A stretch of DNA of 56,652 nt from Alphaproteobacteria bacterium (GTDB lineage: Bacteria; Pseudomonadota; Alphaproteobacteria; UBA7985; JAUIBT01). Position 1 is the first letter of the stretch. Every line of letters starts with the position of its first letter. The position numbers and the translations under genes were made by a program. Positions 8,364-16,437 of this stretch are shown here, piece after piece. Location: positions 1 to 56,652 of the forward strand of contig JAUIDR010000020.1 of the NCBI GenBank assembly GCA_030428565.1, in the 5' to 3' direction. The notes below the pieces were generated by a model, which worked only from the letters and a program-made list of their open reading frames with translations, was not told the DNA's origin and searched no databases.

Positions 8364-9613
8364 CCGCTATCGTTGATGACGGCACCCTAGATATATCAAA
8401 CCACGACAGCTTTGCGGGTGGCGTTCCGCATAAGACGTTTGAGCGCTTGCGTCGCGAAGACCCGGTACACTGGACGCCGGAACACGACGGCGGCCGGGGT
8501 TTTTGGTCGCTCACCCGTCAAGCGGATATCCTGGCTGCCAATGGCAACAACAAGGTCTTTTCGTCTGCGCAAGGCATCCGCATTGAGGACCAGAGCCACG
8601 AAGAGTACATGGCGCGCCGTACCTTCCAGGAAACAGACCCGCCCGAGCATCGCTTGACGCGAAAGATGCTGAATCCCGCCTTTTCCAAGGGCGCGGTGGC
8701 AAGCTATGAGGCCATGATCACCGAGCTGGCGGTCGATATCGTAGATCGCGCTGTGGCTATGGGTGAATTCGATGGTGTCGAGCAGATCGCCAAGCAGCTG
8801 CCCATGCTCATGCTGGGCCGAATTTTGGGGCTGCCGCGAAAAGATCTGGACTGGTTGGTCTCCAAGGGCGATGCGCTGATTGGCAACACAGACCCCGACT
8901 TTGCGCAAGTGCTGGTCGATAAGGTTGATACCAGCGAATATCGCCTCATGCCTTTCCGCTCGCCCGCGGGTGTTGAACTCTATGATTACGCTGAGGCGAT
9001 CATGAAGGGCGAGAAGGCAATCGACCCGGACGGCTTGCTGCGCAAAATTCTGGACCAGAACGACGCCGATGCGGTGATGGACGAACGCGGCTTTAAGAAC
9101 TTCTTCTGTCTGCTGGTGGCCGCTGGCAATGATACGACGCGCTATTCTATCGCGATGGCTTTGTACCAGTTGGCCAAAGACCCAGCGTTGATGGACAAGC
9201 TGCGCAGCGGCGAAGTTTGGGACACGGCGGGCGACGAGTTCATTCGCATTGCTTCGCCGACCATGCACTTCCGCCGCACGGCGACCGAAGACATAGAGAT
9301 GGGCGGCAAGCAGATCAAAAAGGGCGACAAGGTCCTGTTGTGGTTCGTTTCAGGCAACCGCGATGAAGATGTGTTCGACGATCCCTTTACCGTCAAATTG
9401 GACCGCGTGAGCACCAGCCACGTTGCTTTTGGCCAGGGCGGCGTTCACGTTTGCCTGGGCATGTGGCTGGCCCGCATGGAGCTGAAAGTTCTGCTGAAGG
9501 TCTTGGCCGAGAGGGTTGAAAAATTCGACCTCTTGGCTGAGCCTACTTGGACCCGCTCTAACTTCATATGTGGCGTTAAAAAGCTGCCACTGCGCGCGCA
9601 GCCTCGCGCTTAA
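8360..9613 (+). CDS. cytochrome P450 monooxygenase
   Basis: A soluble bacterial class I P450 of 417 aa, using the ATG at 8360 which overlaps the preceding stop (ATGA) and follows AAAAGGA; an in-frame start at 8321 would only add 13 residues inside the upstream gene. Motifs: I-helix AAGNDTTR (about 254-261), K-helix ExxR in DEFIRI (E293/R296), and the heme-binding loop FGQGGVHVCLG with thiolate C365. It resembles the group containing linalool and steroid side-chain hydroxylases. Ferredoxin and reductase partners are not in the window. Set between a GATase hydrolase and a GS-like ligase, it probably hydroxylates a gamma-glutamylated amine (inference). Confidence 0.96.
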   Translation: MTAIVDDGTLDISNHDSFAGGVPHKTFERLRREDPVHWTPEHDGGRGFWSLTRQADILAANGNNKVFSSAQGIRIEDQSHEEYMARRTFQETDPPEHRLTRKMLNPAFSKGAVASYEAMITELAVDIVDRAVAMGEFDGVEQIAKQLPMLMLGRILGLPRKDLDWLVSKGDALIGNTDPDFAQVLVDKVDTSEYRLMPFRSPAGVELYDYAEAIMKGEKAIDPDGLLRKILDQNDADAVMDERGFKNFFCLLVAAGNDTTRYSIAMALYQLAKDPALMDKLRSGEVWDTAGDEFIRIASPTMHFRRTATEDIEMGGKQIKKGDKVLLWFVSGNRDEDVFDDPFTVKLDRVSTSHVAFGQGGVHVCLGMWLARMELKVLLKVLAERVEKFDLLAEPTWTRSNFICGVKKLPLRAQPRA

Positions 9614-9684
9614 ATGCAAACGCCGGTGGGGTCGCTTGCAAGCTAACCCCGCTGACAAAAACGATTCCAAGGGAAGAAATCCTC

Positions 9685-10956
9685 ATGTCTCACACCCGTA
9701 TTCGTCCCCTGTTCAGTGACCTTTTAGGCCTGCCGCGCGGCAAGTTCGTTCCGCCCCATGTGGCCGACGGCGGTAAGGTCGGCTTTGCTGGCGCCGTCTT
9801 TGCTGTCACCTATGACCGCGACTTGCTGAATGTGCCGGGTGCGGGCGTCTTTGAGGGCATTCCCGATGTTCACTTGAACTTGGAATCCGAGCGTCGCAAA
9901 GCTTGGGAGCCGCATGTTGAGATCGCTTTGGGCGACCTGGCTTCGGCCAAGGGCGAATTCCCCTTGTGCCCGCGTTCGGCGCTGAAGCGTGCGATTGCCG
10001 CTTGGGAGGCCAAGGGCCTGAAACCCATGGTCGGCCTGGAGCTGGAAGCCTATGTTTTCCAGCGCGATGAAGATGGGGTCTGGCGCCCCTATGAGACCCC
10101 GGGCGCTTTTGTCTATGGTACCGGCCCGGCCAACGATCCCGGCGGCTTGGTCGAAGACATCTGGCAGGCGGCCTACGACTGCGATCTGCCGATCGAGAGC
10201 ATGAACGGCGAATACGACAACGGCCAGTTTGAGCTGACTTTGTGTTTCGCGGACGCTCTGAAAGCTTGTGACGATGCCTTCTTGTTCAAAGCTTTGGCCC
10301 GTGAAGTCGCGCTGAAAAAGGGTCTGATCCTGACCTTTATGCCCAAACCTCACCCTGAGCGCGGCGGTTCTGGCATGCACATCAACTTCAGCTTTGTCGA
10401 TGAGAGCGGAGCCAACGTCGTCGCCCCGCACGGCGAGCTGTCCGACATCGCCAAGGGCTGTATCGCGGGCATGTTGGAACACCACGAAGGCCTGTCGGGC
10501 CTGCTGGCGCCGACGGTCAACTCCTATGCACGCCTGGCGCCGGGTTCTATGGCAGGCTACTGGGCCAACTGGGCCGAAGATCATCGCATGGTGACGGTGC
10601 GCTCTTCCACCAGCTCACCCAAGTCAGCGCGCCTGGAGCACCGCACCGCGGACTGTTCGGCCAACCCTTACATCGCGGTGGCTGCGGTCTTGCAGGCAGC
10701 GCTGCTGGGCGTTGAGCGCGGCTATAAGATACCCAAGGCTGAAGACCTGGATGGTATTGAGAATGTGCGCGCCACCCGCCACGTGCCGAACGGTCTAGTT
10801 GCCGCCATGGACGCGCTGGAAAAGGACAAGGCTTTGTGTGCGGCGGTAGGGCAGACCTTGTGTGAAGCGCAAGCCGTGATGAAGCGCGACGAAGCCTCTC
10901 GCCTGAAAGGCAAGAGCATCGACGATATCCGCGATTACTATCTGCCGTTTGTTTAG
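9685..10956 (+). CDS. glutamine synthetase family ligase, probable gamma-glutamyl-amine ligase
   Basis: A 423-aa glutamine synthetase catalytic-domain protein with the metal ligands expected for ATP-dependent glutamyl transfer: GLELEAYVF (about 117-125), NGQFELTL (about 180-187) and GSGMHINFSF (about 230-239). The substrate-binding segment NSYARLAPGSMAGYWANW follows near 275-292 and RLEHRTADCSANPY near 315. It is shorter than housekeeping GlnA (about 470 aa) and lacks the adenylylation-site region of GlnA, as in PuuA/IpuC/TdnQ-type ligases. It likely joins glutamate to a free amine, giving a charged, protected substrate for the P450. It is last in the rightward run that begins at the aldehyde dehydrogenase; the start follows GGGAAG. 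Confidence 0.9.
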   Translation: MSHTRIRPLFSDLLGLPRGKFVPPHVADGGKVGFAGAVFAVTYDRDLLNVPGAGVFEGIPDVHLNLESERRKAWEPHVEIALGDLASAKGEFPLCPRSALKRAIAAWEAKGLKPMVGLELEAYVFQRDEDGVWRPYETPGAFVYGTGPANDPGGLVEDIWQAAYDCDLPIESMNGEYDNGQFELTLCFADALKACDDAFLFKALAREVALKKGLILTFMPKPHPERGGSGMHINFSFVDESGANVVAPHGELSDIAKGCIAGMLEHHEGLSGLLAPTVNSYARLAPGSMAGYWANWAEDHRMVTVRSSTSSPKSARLEHRTADCSANPYIAVAAVLQAALLGVERGYKIPKAEDLDGIENVRATRHVPNGLVAAMDALEKDKALCAAVGQTLCEAQAVMKRDEASRLKGKSIDDIRDYYLPFV

Positions 10957-10983
10957 AACCAGCGCCGCGGTAATTGAATATTG

Positions 10984-11290
10984 CCAGCGTCGCGCCGCCG
11001 CGAGCATTGTTGCCCTTGATAGGTCGCTGAACAACAGGACCGATCTTTGAGCAGCGGCTTGGGGAGCGTCGCGGCTTTGGCATGTTACCAGCGTCGCGCC
11101 GCCGCGAGCATTGTTGCCCTTGATAGGTCGCTGAACAACAAGACCGATCTTTGAGCAGCGGCTTGGGGAGCGTCGCGGCTTTGGCATGTTACCAGCGCCG
11201 CGCCGCCGTGAGCATTGTTACCTTTGATAGGTCGCTGAACAACAGGACCGATCTTTGAGCAGCGGCTTGGGGAGCGTCGCGGCTTTGGGA
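10984..11290. repeat. three tandem copies of a 104-bp intergenic repeat
   Basis: The 363-bp gap between the GS-like gene and the Tm-1-like gene is filled by three direct copies (10984-11087, 11088-11191, 11192 to about 11290) with a handful of substitutions; the third carries the most (for example CGCGCCGCCGTGAGC and GTTACC). A partial echo (ACCAGCGCCGCGG) precedes the first copy. The period is not a multiple of three, so reverse-strand open frames here shift between copies and are not a gene. No terminator or promoter is obvious. It resembles a dispersed intergenic repeat that has amplified. Confidence 0.9.
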
Positions 11291-11319
11291 TACCCACCAC
11301 TTTTGCAAGGGAAGTTTGC

Positions 11320-12579
11320 ATGAGCCCGCAGCCCGAAGGCGCCAAGGCCGGCGTAAAAACCATATTGGTCATCGGAACCTATGACACCAAGTCGGACGAG
11401 TTGTCCTATTTGGAGGCTTGCATTCGCGCGCAGGGCGGGCAGGTCATCTCTATGGATGTCTCGGTGCTGGGCGACCCGCCCGAGCCTACCCGTATCTCAA
11501 AACACAAAGTGGCCGAAGCGGCGGGGTCGAGCATTCAGGCTGTGATCGACAGCGGCGACGAAAACAGCGCTATGCAGATCATGGCTCAGGGGGCATCGGT
11601 CATCACTGAAGACCTGTACCGCCACGGACATATTGACGGCATGATCGCGATGGGCGGCTCCATGGGCACCGATCTGGCCCTAGATTGCGCCCAAGCGCTG
11701 CCCTTGGGTGTGCCCAAGTACATCATTTCGACCATCGCCTTTTCGTCGCTAATCCCACCCGAGCGTTTGGCAGCAGATATTCAGATGATCCTGTGGGCGG
11801 GCGGCCTCTACGGTCTCAACTCGATCTGCAAGTCTTCCCTGTCGCAGGCCGCCGGTGCGGTCCTTGGTGCCGCGCAGGCGGTCGAGCGGCCTGATGATCA
11901 GCGCCCTTTGGTGGGCATGACCAGCCTGGGCTCGTCTTGCTTGCGCTATATGAAGAAACTGAAGCCAGCCCTGGCACAGCGCGGCTATGAAGTGGCGATT
12001 TTTCACTCTACGGGCATGGGTGGCATGGCCTTCGAGAACCTGGCCGCGCAAGGGCGCTTTGCTTGCGTGATGGATTTTTCCATGCAGGAATTTGCCAACG
12101 GCGTGTTCGGCTCGCTGGTGAGTTCGGGCGCGGCGCGCTTGCGCTCCGCCGGGCAGAGCGGCACACCGCAAATTGTAGCGCCAGGCGCGGCTGATTTGCT
12201 CGATTTTGCCGGTTGGCAGGAGATCCCGCCGCGATTTGCCGACGATCCCTTCCACGCGCACAATCGCTTGATCAAATCCACGGTACTTGGCGCGCAAGAA
12301 AGGGTCGAAGTGGCTGAAGCTATGGCCGCCTGCCTGCGTGACGCCAAGGCGCCGGTGCATTTCATCTTGCCAAACGGCGGCCATGAGGAATGGGACAAGC
12401 CGGGCGGCGATACCCACATGCCCGAGGCGCTGGCGGCCATGAACGAGGCCCTGCGCCGCGTCATGCAAGACCCAATCCACATGACCGAGATTGACGCCCA
12501 CATCAATGACCAGGCCTTCGTTGATACCGCGCTTGCCATCTTCGACGATTGGCGCGCCAAGGGTATCGTAGAGGGCTAG
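11320..12579 (+). CDS. Tm-1-like ATP-binding domain protein (UPF0261 family)
   Basis: A 419-aa full-length member of the UPF0261/Tm-1-like family. The N-terminus ILVIGTYDTKSDELSYLE is the family signature. It is followed by a nucleotide-binding-like GGSMGTDLALD near 112-122 and a second half starting VGMTSLGSSCLRYMKKL near 197, with HSTGMGGMAFENLA at about 228-241. The C-terminal region contains HFILPNGGHEEWDKPGGD. In plants the related Tm-1 domain binds ATP and a viral replicase; the bacterial role is not established. The ATG follows AAGGGAAG. It sits alone between the repeat block and the hpaB regulator, in the direction of both neighbours, so pathway membership is uncertain. Confidence 0.88.
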   Translation: MSPQPEGAKAGVKTILVIGTYDTKSDELSYLEACIRAQGGQVISMDVSVLGDPPEPTRISKHKVAEAAGSSIQAVIDSGDENSAMQIMAQGASVITEDLYRHGHIDGMIAMGGSMGTDLALDCAQALPLGVPKYIISTIAFSSLIPPERLAADIQMILWAGGLYGLNSICKSSLSQAAGAVLGAAQAVERPDDQRPLVGMTSLGSSCLRYMKKLKPALAQRGYEVAIFHSTGMGGMAFENLAAQGRFACVMDFSMQEFANGVFGSLVSSGAARLRSAGQSGTPQIVAPGAADLLDFAGWQEIPPRFADDPFHAHNRLIKSTVLGAQERVEVAEAMAACLRDAKAPVHFILPNGGHEEWDKPGGDTHMPEALAAMNEALRRVMQDPIHMTEIDAHINDQAFVDTALAIFDDWRAKGIVEG

Positions 12580-12611
12580 CCGCACACAGGCCCAACTAGC
12601 TCCAGAACCGT

Positions 12612-12629
12612 GCCGGGCGAGCGCCCGGC
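12612..12629 (+). terminator. GC-rich hairpin after the Tm-1-like gene
   Basis: Perfect 7-bp stem GCCGGGC/GCCCGGC with the loop GAGC, 32 bp after the stop codon. The U-tract is poor (AAGCCGCTTTGCTT), so termination efficiency is doubtful, but it separates the gene from the promoter at 12642. Confidence 0.45.
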
Positions 12630-12641
12630 AAGCCGCTTTGC

Positions 12642-12679
12642 TTGACATTGCATTAGACCTATATTATTAATATGTTAAT
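12642..12679 (+). promoter_or_regulatory. sigma70-type promoter with overlapping dyad before the MarR gene
   Basis: TTGACA at 12642-12647, a 17-bp spacer, and TATTAA at 12665-12670 make a near-consensus promoter. An imperfect palindrome, ATTAATATGTTAAT (12666-12679), overlaps the -10 element and resembles the TTAAC-N2-GTTAA dyads at 2664 and 21189. MarR-type repressors usually bind such 14-20 bp dyads over their own promoter, so autoregulation is likely (inference). Confidence 0.65.
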
Positions 12680-12736
12680 TAATTCGATCGTAGGCAAAAC
12701 AATCATCGCGCCCGCATAACCGGAGGACATGACCGC

Positions 12737-13186
12737 ATGACCCGCTTTTCAACGACCCTGCCCATGATGCTCAATGCTACCTTGGATGCGGTCATGCCCG
12801 CCTACCGCGAGTTGTTTGCCCGCTATCAGCTCACCGAACAGCAGTGGCGTATTTTGCGCGTTCTTTGGGAGAATGACCGCCTGCCTACCGCCGAACTAGC
12901 AAAGCAGACCTTGCTGCCCGCGCCCTCGCTGGTTGGCATTCTGGATCGCTTAGAAAAAAAGGGTCTGGTGCAGCGCTTGCGCTCGGATCAAGACCGCCGC
13001 GTTGTTTGCGTGACGCCGACCGATAAGGGCCGGGCGCTGGAGCTGGAAATTCGCCCCCAAGTCGCGGCGATCCACGAGAGCCTGACCCAGAAAGTAACGC
13101 CTGAAGAGTGGCAGCAGCTCGCGCGCATTTTGGGCAAGCTGCAGGCTCCGGCAGGCGTGGAAAAGCCGCGCAAAGTCGCCGCCTAA
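12737..13186 (+). CDS. MarR-family regulator (HpaR-like) upstream of hpaB
   Basis: A 149-aa winged-helix MarR protein. The core ITEQQWR-type motif appears as LTEQQWRILRVLWEND (about 32-47), the recognition helix region is ELAKQTLLPAPSLVGILDRLEKKG, and the wing contains RSDQDRRVV. It is close to the HpaR repressors of homoprotocatechuate operons, but a second and more canonical HpaR is encoded at 21298. It lies 73 bp upstream of the hpaB-type oxygenase in the same direction, so it probably controls the hydroxylase genes separately from the ring-cleavage genes. The ligand may be 4-hydroxyphenylacetate or a related phenol (inference). Confidence 0.9.
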   Translation: MTRFSTTLPMMLNATLDAVMPAYRELFARYQLTEQQWRILRVLWENDRLPTAELAKQTLLPAPSLVGILDRLEKKGLVQRLRSDQDRRVVCVTPTDKGRALELEIRPQVAAIHESLTQKVTPEEWQQLARILGKLQAPAGVEKPRKVAA

Positions 13187-13259
13187 TCCCAACGAGATAA
13201 AAAGCCCGGCCTTTGCGGCTGGCACCAACGAAGTAGACACAAAACTAGGAAACAAACCC

Positions 13260-14786
13260 ATGTTAAAAACTCAGACACTGCAAGTCTTTGAAGCCAACAA
13301 AGGCGCGTTTGCGGGGCACCCCAGCGATACTGGCACCGGCATCAGGACCGGCGCACAGTACCTGGCGGGCCTGCAAGATGATCGCCAAGTTTGGATGGAA
13401 GGCCAACAGGTCAAAGACGTGACCCAGCAGCCGGGTTTGATGCGTTGTGCGGCCACCATGGGTGAATTTTTGGACCGCCAACACCAGGACGCCTACAAAG
13501 ATACGGTCACCTATATGGACGAGGACGGCGACCGCATCGCTACGGCGTTCTTGCCGCCGAAGTCCAAGGACGATGTCGCCCAGCGCGGGCGCGCCTACTA
13601 CGAGTGGGCCACCTGGTCGAACGGCATGTTTGGCCGAACGCCGGACTACAAGAACGCATCGGTCATGGCCTTTGCCCACGCCCAGCCCTTCTTGAGCCAG
13701 GGCAAGTCGGACTACACCGATTTTGCCGCCAATATGGTCAACTATTACAACTACATCCGTAAGAATGACCGCATCTTGACCCACACCCTGGTCAACCCCA
13801 TCACAAACCACAAGCTGGCGTCTGAGGGCAAATTTGACGAGACAGTCGCGCTGCACGTGGTCAAAGAATCGCCCGAAGGCATCGTCGTGCGGGGCGCGCG
13901 CTTATTGGCCACTCTGGGCCCTCTGGCCGATGAGATTGAGGTCTTCCCCTCGACCGTTTTGAAGTCCTCGCCCGACAACATCCCTTTCTCCTTCGCCTTT
14001 GCCATTCCGATTGCAACGCCGGGCCTGACCTTGCTGTGCCGCGACTCTTACGATGAAGGTAAGTCACACTTTGATGCACCGCTGGCGTCCCGCTTTGAAG
14101 AGATGGACTCGGTCGTGATCTTTGACGACGTGTTCGTGCCCTGGGAACGCATTTTCATTTATGGCGAGCCCAGCTTGTGCAACCAGGCCTTCGGTACGTC
14201 AAACGCGGTCATCCACATGATGCACCAGGTGGCTTGTGGCAAGCTGGCCAAGTCGGAATTCCTGGTCTCGCTCATGTGTGCGATTGCCGAAGCCACCGGC
14301 AAGGACCGCGATCTCTATGTGAAAAACATGATCGCCGAAGTCATGACCATGTCAGAGACTGTGCGCGCGCTGCTCTACTCGGCTGAATCGCAAGCGCACG
14401 AAGACCAGTACGGTAACTTTGTGCCTTTGCGCCTGCCGCTGGAGACCTCGCGCAATCTCTTCCCCAAGATGTACCCGCGCATTATTGAGCTGATCCAGCT
14501 GTTGGGCTCTTCGTCTTTGATGGCGACCCCGACAGAGGCCGATTTCTCGAATGCCCTGGCGGCCAGCGTTGAAAAGTATTTCCAGACCGTCAACCTAGAG
14601 AGCCGTGATCGCGTCGCCTTGTTCCGTCTGGCGCACGATGTGGCGATTTCGGGCTTTGGCTCGCGCCAGTGCCTCTATGAGCGCTTCTTCTTCGGCCCAC
14701 AGGCCTTTATGGCGGCAGCTTACTATGACCTCTATGACAAGAAGCCGGGCGTTCAGCGCGTCTATGATTTCTTGAAGCAAGGCTGA
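13260..14786 (+). CDS. hpaB: 4-hydroxyphenylacetate 3-monooxygenase, oxygenase component
   Basis: A 508-aa reduced-flavin-dependent aromatic hydroxylase of the HpaB/PvcC family, the usual size of E. coli-type HpaB (about 520 aa). The N-terminal family region contains RTGAQYLAGLQDDRQVW and the middle ITNHKLASEGKFDE. The acyl-CoA-dehydrogenase-like core has VVIFDDVFVPWERIFIY near 285-301, which matches the conserved V..PWE..L.Y segment. The enzyme converts 4-hydroxyphenylacetate to 3,4-dihydroxyphenylacetate (homoprotocatechuate), the substrate of the hpaD dioxygenase encoded 4 kb away. It is 4 bp upstream of its flavin reductase. Related phenol hydroxylases share the fold, but the hpa neighbourhood supports this substrate. 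Confidence 0.9.
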   Translation: MLKTQTLQVFEANKGAFAGHPSDTGTGIRTGAQYLAGLQDDRQVWMEGQQVKDVTQQPGLMRCAATMGEFLDRQHQDAYKDTVTYMDEDGDRIATAFLPPKSKDDVAQRGRAYYEWATWSNGMFGRTPDYKNASVMAFAHAQPFLSQGKSDYTDFAANMVNYYNYIRKNDRILTHTLVNPITNHKLASEGKFDETVALHVVKESPEGIVVRGARLLATLGPLADEIEVFPSTVLKSSPDNIPFSFAFAIPIATPGLTLLCRDSYDEGKSHFDAPLASRFEEMDSVVIFDDVFVPWERIFIYGEPSLCNQAFGTSNAVIHMMHQVACGKLAKSEFLVSLMCAIAEATGKDRDLYVKNMIAEVMTMSETVRALLYSAESQAHEDQYGNFVPLRLPLETSRNLFPKMYPRIIELIQLLGSSSLMATPTEADFSNALAASVEKYFQTVNLESRDRVALFRLAHDVAISGFGSRQCLYERFFFGPQAFMAAAYYDLYDKKPGVQRVYDFLKQG

Positions 14787-14790
14787 GATC

Positions 14791-15720
14791 ATGAGCCAGA
14801 CTTCTGAGACGCCAGCGCCCTTTAGTGGGCGCGATTTTCGGGACGCGCTGTCCTCCTTTGCAACGGGGGTGACGATCGTCACCGCGCGCGATGGCCAAGG
14901 CCAGCCCGTGGGCATGACCGCCTCCAGTTTTAATTCGGTGTCGGTCGATCCCCCGCTGGTCTTGTGGAGCGTCACCAAGACCGCGCTGTCAGCGCCCGCC
15001 TTCCGCGATGCCCAGCACTTCAGCATTCACGTGCTGAAGACCACCCAGACCGAGGCGTCGGGCCGCTTTGCCAAGCCAGGCACCGACAAGTTCGCGGGCT
15101 TGGAGATTGGCGAGACCGAGAACGGCGTGCCGATCTTGCCCGAGGCTCTGACGCGCTTCGATTGCCGTCAGTGGGCGGTCTATGAGGGCGGCGACCATTG
15201 GATTTTGGTCGGCGAGGTTCTGGATCTGAGCCTTGAAAAGGGCCAAGGACTGGTCTTCTCGGGCGGATCTTATGCACGCGCCGAGACCTTGCAGAGCAAA
15301 GCCGTCGAGGAGAGCCGTCTGGGCAGCGAACACCCGCTGGAGACGCTGGCTTTCTACCAGCTTTCGCGCGCCTACCACGCCATGGCTGACCGCTTCCACC
15401 ATCAGGTGCTGGACGCGGGCCTCACGCTGGGCGAATGGCGGGTGCTGTCGTCTCTGTCGGGCCCAGAGGCGCTGGGTCTTGAGGAGCTGGCCGCGCGTAC
15501 CTACATTCAGCCCTACGCGCTGGACGATGTGTTGGCGGGTCTGCAGGCCGACGGGCTGGTGAGCTTTGACGATAAGGTCGCACAAGGCACCGACAAGGGC
15601 CGCGAGCGGGTCGCCGGCCTGCTGGCGCTGGCGCGCGCCAACGATGAAACCGCCATGGCCACTATGGACGGGGAACAGCGCGCCGCTTTCAAGGCTCAAT
15701 TGCAGGCGATCCGCGACTAG
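14791..15720 (+). CDS. hpaC: flavin reductase with C-terminal MarR-like domain (C1-type HPA hydroxylase reductase)
   Basis: A 309-aa two-domain protein. Residues 10-165 are a short-chain NAD(P)H:flavin reductase domain (DALSSFATGVTIVTARD, then GMTASSFNSVSVDPPLVLWS, and GRFAKPGTDKFAGL). Residues about 185-305 form a MarR-like winged helix (LGEWRVLSSLSGPEALGLEELAARTY). This layout matches the C1 reductase of Acinetobacter baumannii p-hydroxyphenylacetate hydroxylase, where the C-terminal domain is autoinhibitory and senses the substrate. Classical HpaC is only about 170 aa. It supplies reduced flavin to the hpaB product encoded 4 bp upstream. Pairing a C1-type reductase with an HpaB-type oxygenase is uncommon to my knowledge. 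A terminator follows at 15750. Confidence 0.88.
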   Translation: MSQTSETPAPFSGRDFRDALSSFATGVTIVTARDGQGQPVGMTASSFNSVSVDPPLVLWSVTKTALSAPAFRDAQHFSIHVLKTTQTEASGRFAKPGTDKFAGLEIGETENGVPILPEALTRFDCRQWAVYEGGDHWILVGEVLDLSLEKGQGLVFSGGSYARAETLQSKAVEESRLGSEHPLETLAFYQLSRAYHAMADRFHHQVLDAGLTLGEWRVLSSLSGPEALGLEELAARTYIQPYALDDVLAGLQADGLVSFDDKVAQGTDKGRERVAGLLALARANDETAMATMDGEQRAAFKAQLQAIRD

Positions 15721-15749
15721 ACGGCTGCATTTGCGCGCTAACGAACAAG

Positions 15750-15784
15750 CACCCCCAAGGCCCCGGCTTTGGGGGTGTTTTTTT
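15750..15784 (+). terminator. rho-independent terminator after hpaBC
   Basis: Stem CACCCCCAA/TTGGGGGTG around a GGCCCCGGCT centre, followed by seven T residues. It lies 29 bp after the flavin reductase stop and ends the hpaBC transcript. Confidence 0.92.
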
Positions 15785-15848
15785 GCCTTGCTGGTTCGCT
15801 GCGACAACTTGTGCTAGTATAGACGTTTCAAGCAAAAGGAGAGCGTCC

Positions 15849-16160
15849 ATGTCGATGACATTGCAAGTCCTCTATCCGGTGGCAGAGGGCACGACCTTCG
15901 ACTACGACTACTAAATGACCAAGCACCTGGAGATCGTCGGCCAAGCATTCGGGCAGCACATCCAAAGCACACTTGTGACCAAGGGGCTGGCAGGCGGGCC
16001 CGATGTTCCGTCTGGCTATCACGCAATCGCGAGTATCGTATTTGCCGATCAGGCCGCGCTGGATGCTGCCATGGCGAGTGCCGGGCCAGCCTTGGCAGAC
16101 ATCCCCAACTTCACCAACTCTGAGCCGGTCATGCTGATTGGGGAACGACTAGACGGCTAG
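15849..16160 (+). pseudogene. EthD-family protein interrupted by an in-frame stop
   Basis: Reading from ATG 15849 gives MSMTLQVLYPVAEGTTFDYD then YY, a TAA stop at 15912-15914, and continuation in the same frame as MTKHLEIVGQAFGQ through to a stop at 16158. Together the two parts make 103 codons, the normal size of EthD-like dimeric alpha/beta-barrel proteins, with the typical FD.dYY..tH.p.v motif split exactly by the stop. EthD proteins accompany P450 and oxygenase pathways and have poorly defined roles. AAAGGAG precedes the first ATG. Re-initiation at the ATG immediately after the TAA (15915, 81 aa) would lose the first strand. Point mutation, sequencing error or recoding cannot be told apart here. 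Confidence 0.75.
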
Positions 16161-16250
16161 CTAAAAACCGGTTGGCGCGGCCAAGGCTCGCGGTCGCCCG
16201 AGGCTCGATGGGCCAGGAGTTCCCACCTTGGTGGGGGAGGGAGCGGACAG

Positions 16251-16276
16251 GGCGCCTTGAACGAGAGCAAGGCGCC
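16251..16276 (+). terminator. perfect 9-bp hairpin after the EthD-like gene
   Basis: GGCGCCTTG and CAAGGCGCC flank an 8-nt loop and are followed by GCCGCTTCTTTG. It lies 90 bp past the EthD-like frame, between convergent transcription units. The weak U-tract makes function probable rather than certain. Confidence 0.6.
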
Positions 16277-16385
16277 GCCGCTTCTTTGTGGGCCGGAGCT
16301 GCGATCATCGGCGCATGATTTTAGGCCCAGATGATTTCGGTCCGGTTGATTTCGGCCCAGGCGCTCGGGCGCAGCGATCTGGGCC

Positions 16386-16430
16386 GGTCGAACTAAGCCC
16401 GGCCGATCTAAGCCCGGTCGATCTAAGCCC
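16386..16430. repeat. three 15-bp tandem repeats at the 3' side of hpaH
   Basis: Units GGTCGAACTAAGCCC, GGCCGATCTAAGCCC and GGTCGATCTAAGCCC run head to tail just beyond the hpaH stop, with degenerate relatives (GATTTCGGCCCAG) to the left. The rest of the 277-bp gap holds only the 16251 hairpin; no gene is supported. Confidence 0.85.
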
Positions 16431-16437
16431 AGGCTGT

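Noticed and set aside
10984-11372. Reverse open frames repeating MPKPRRSPSRCSKIG
   Set aside because: They come from the 104-bp repeats, whose period is not divisible by three, so the frame changes with each copy.
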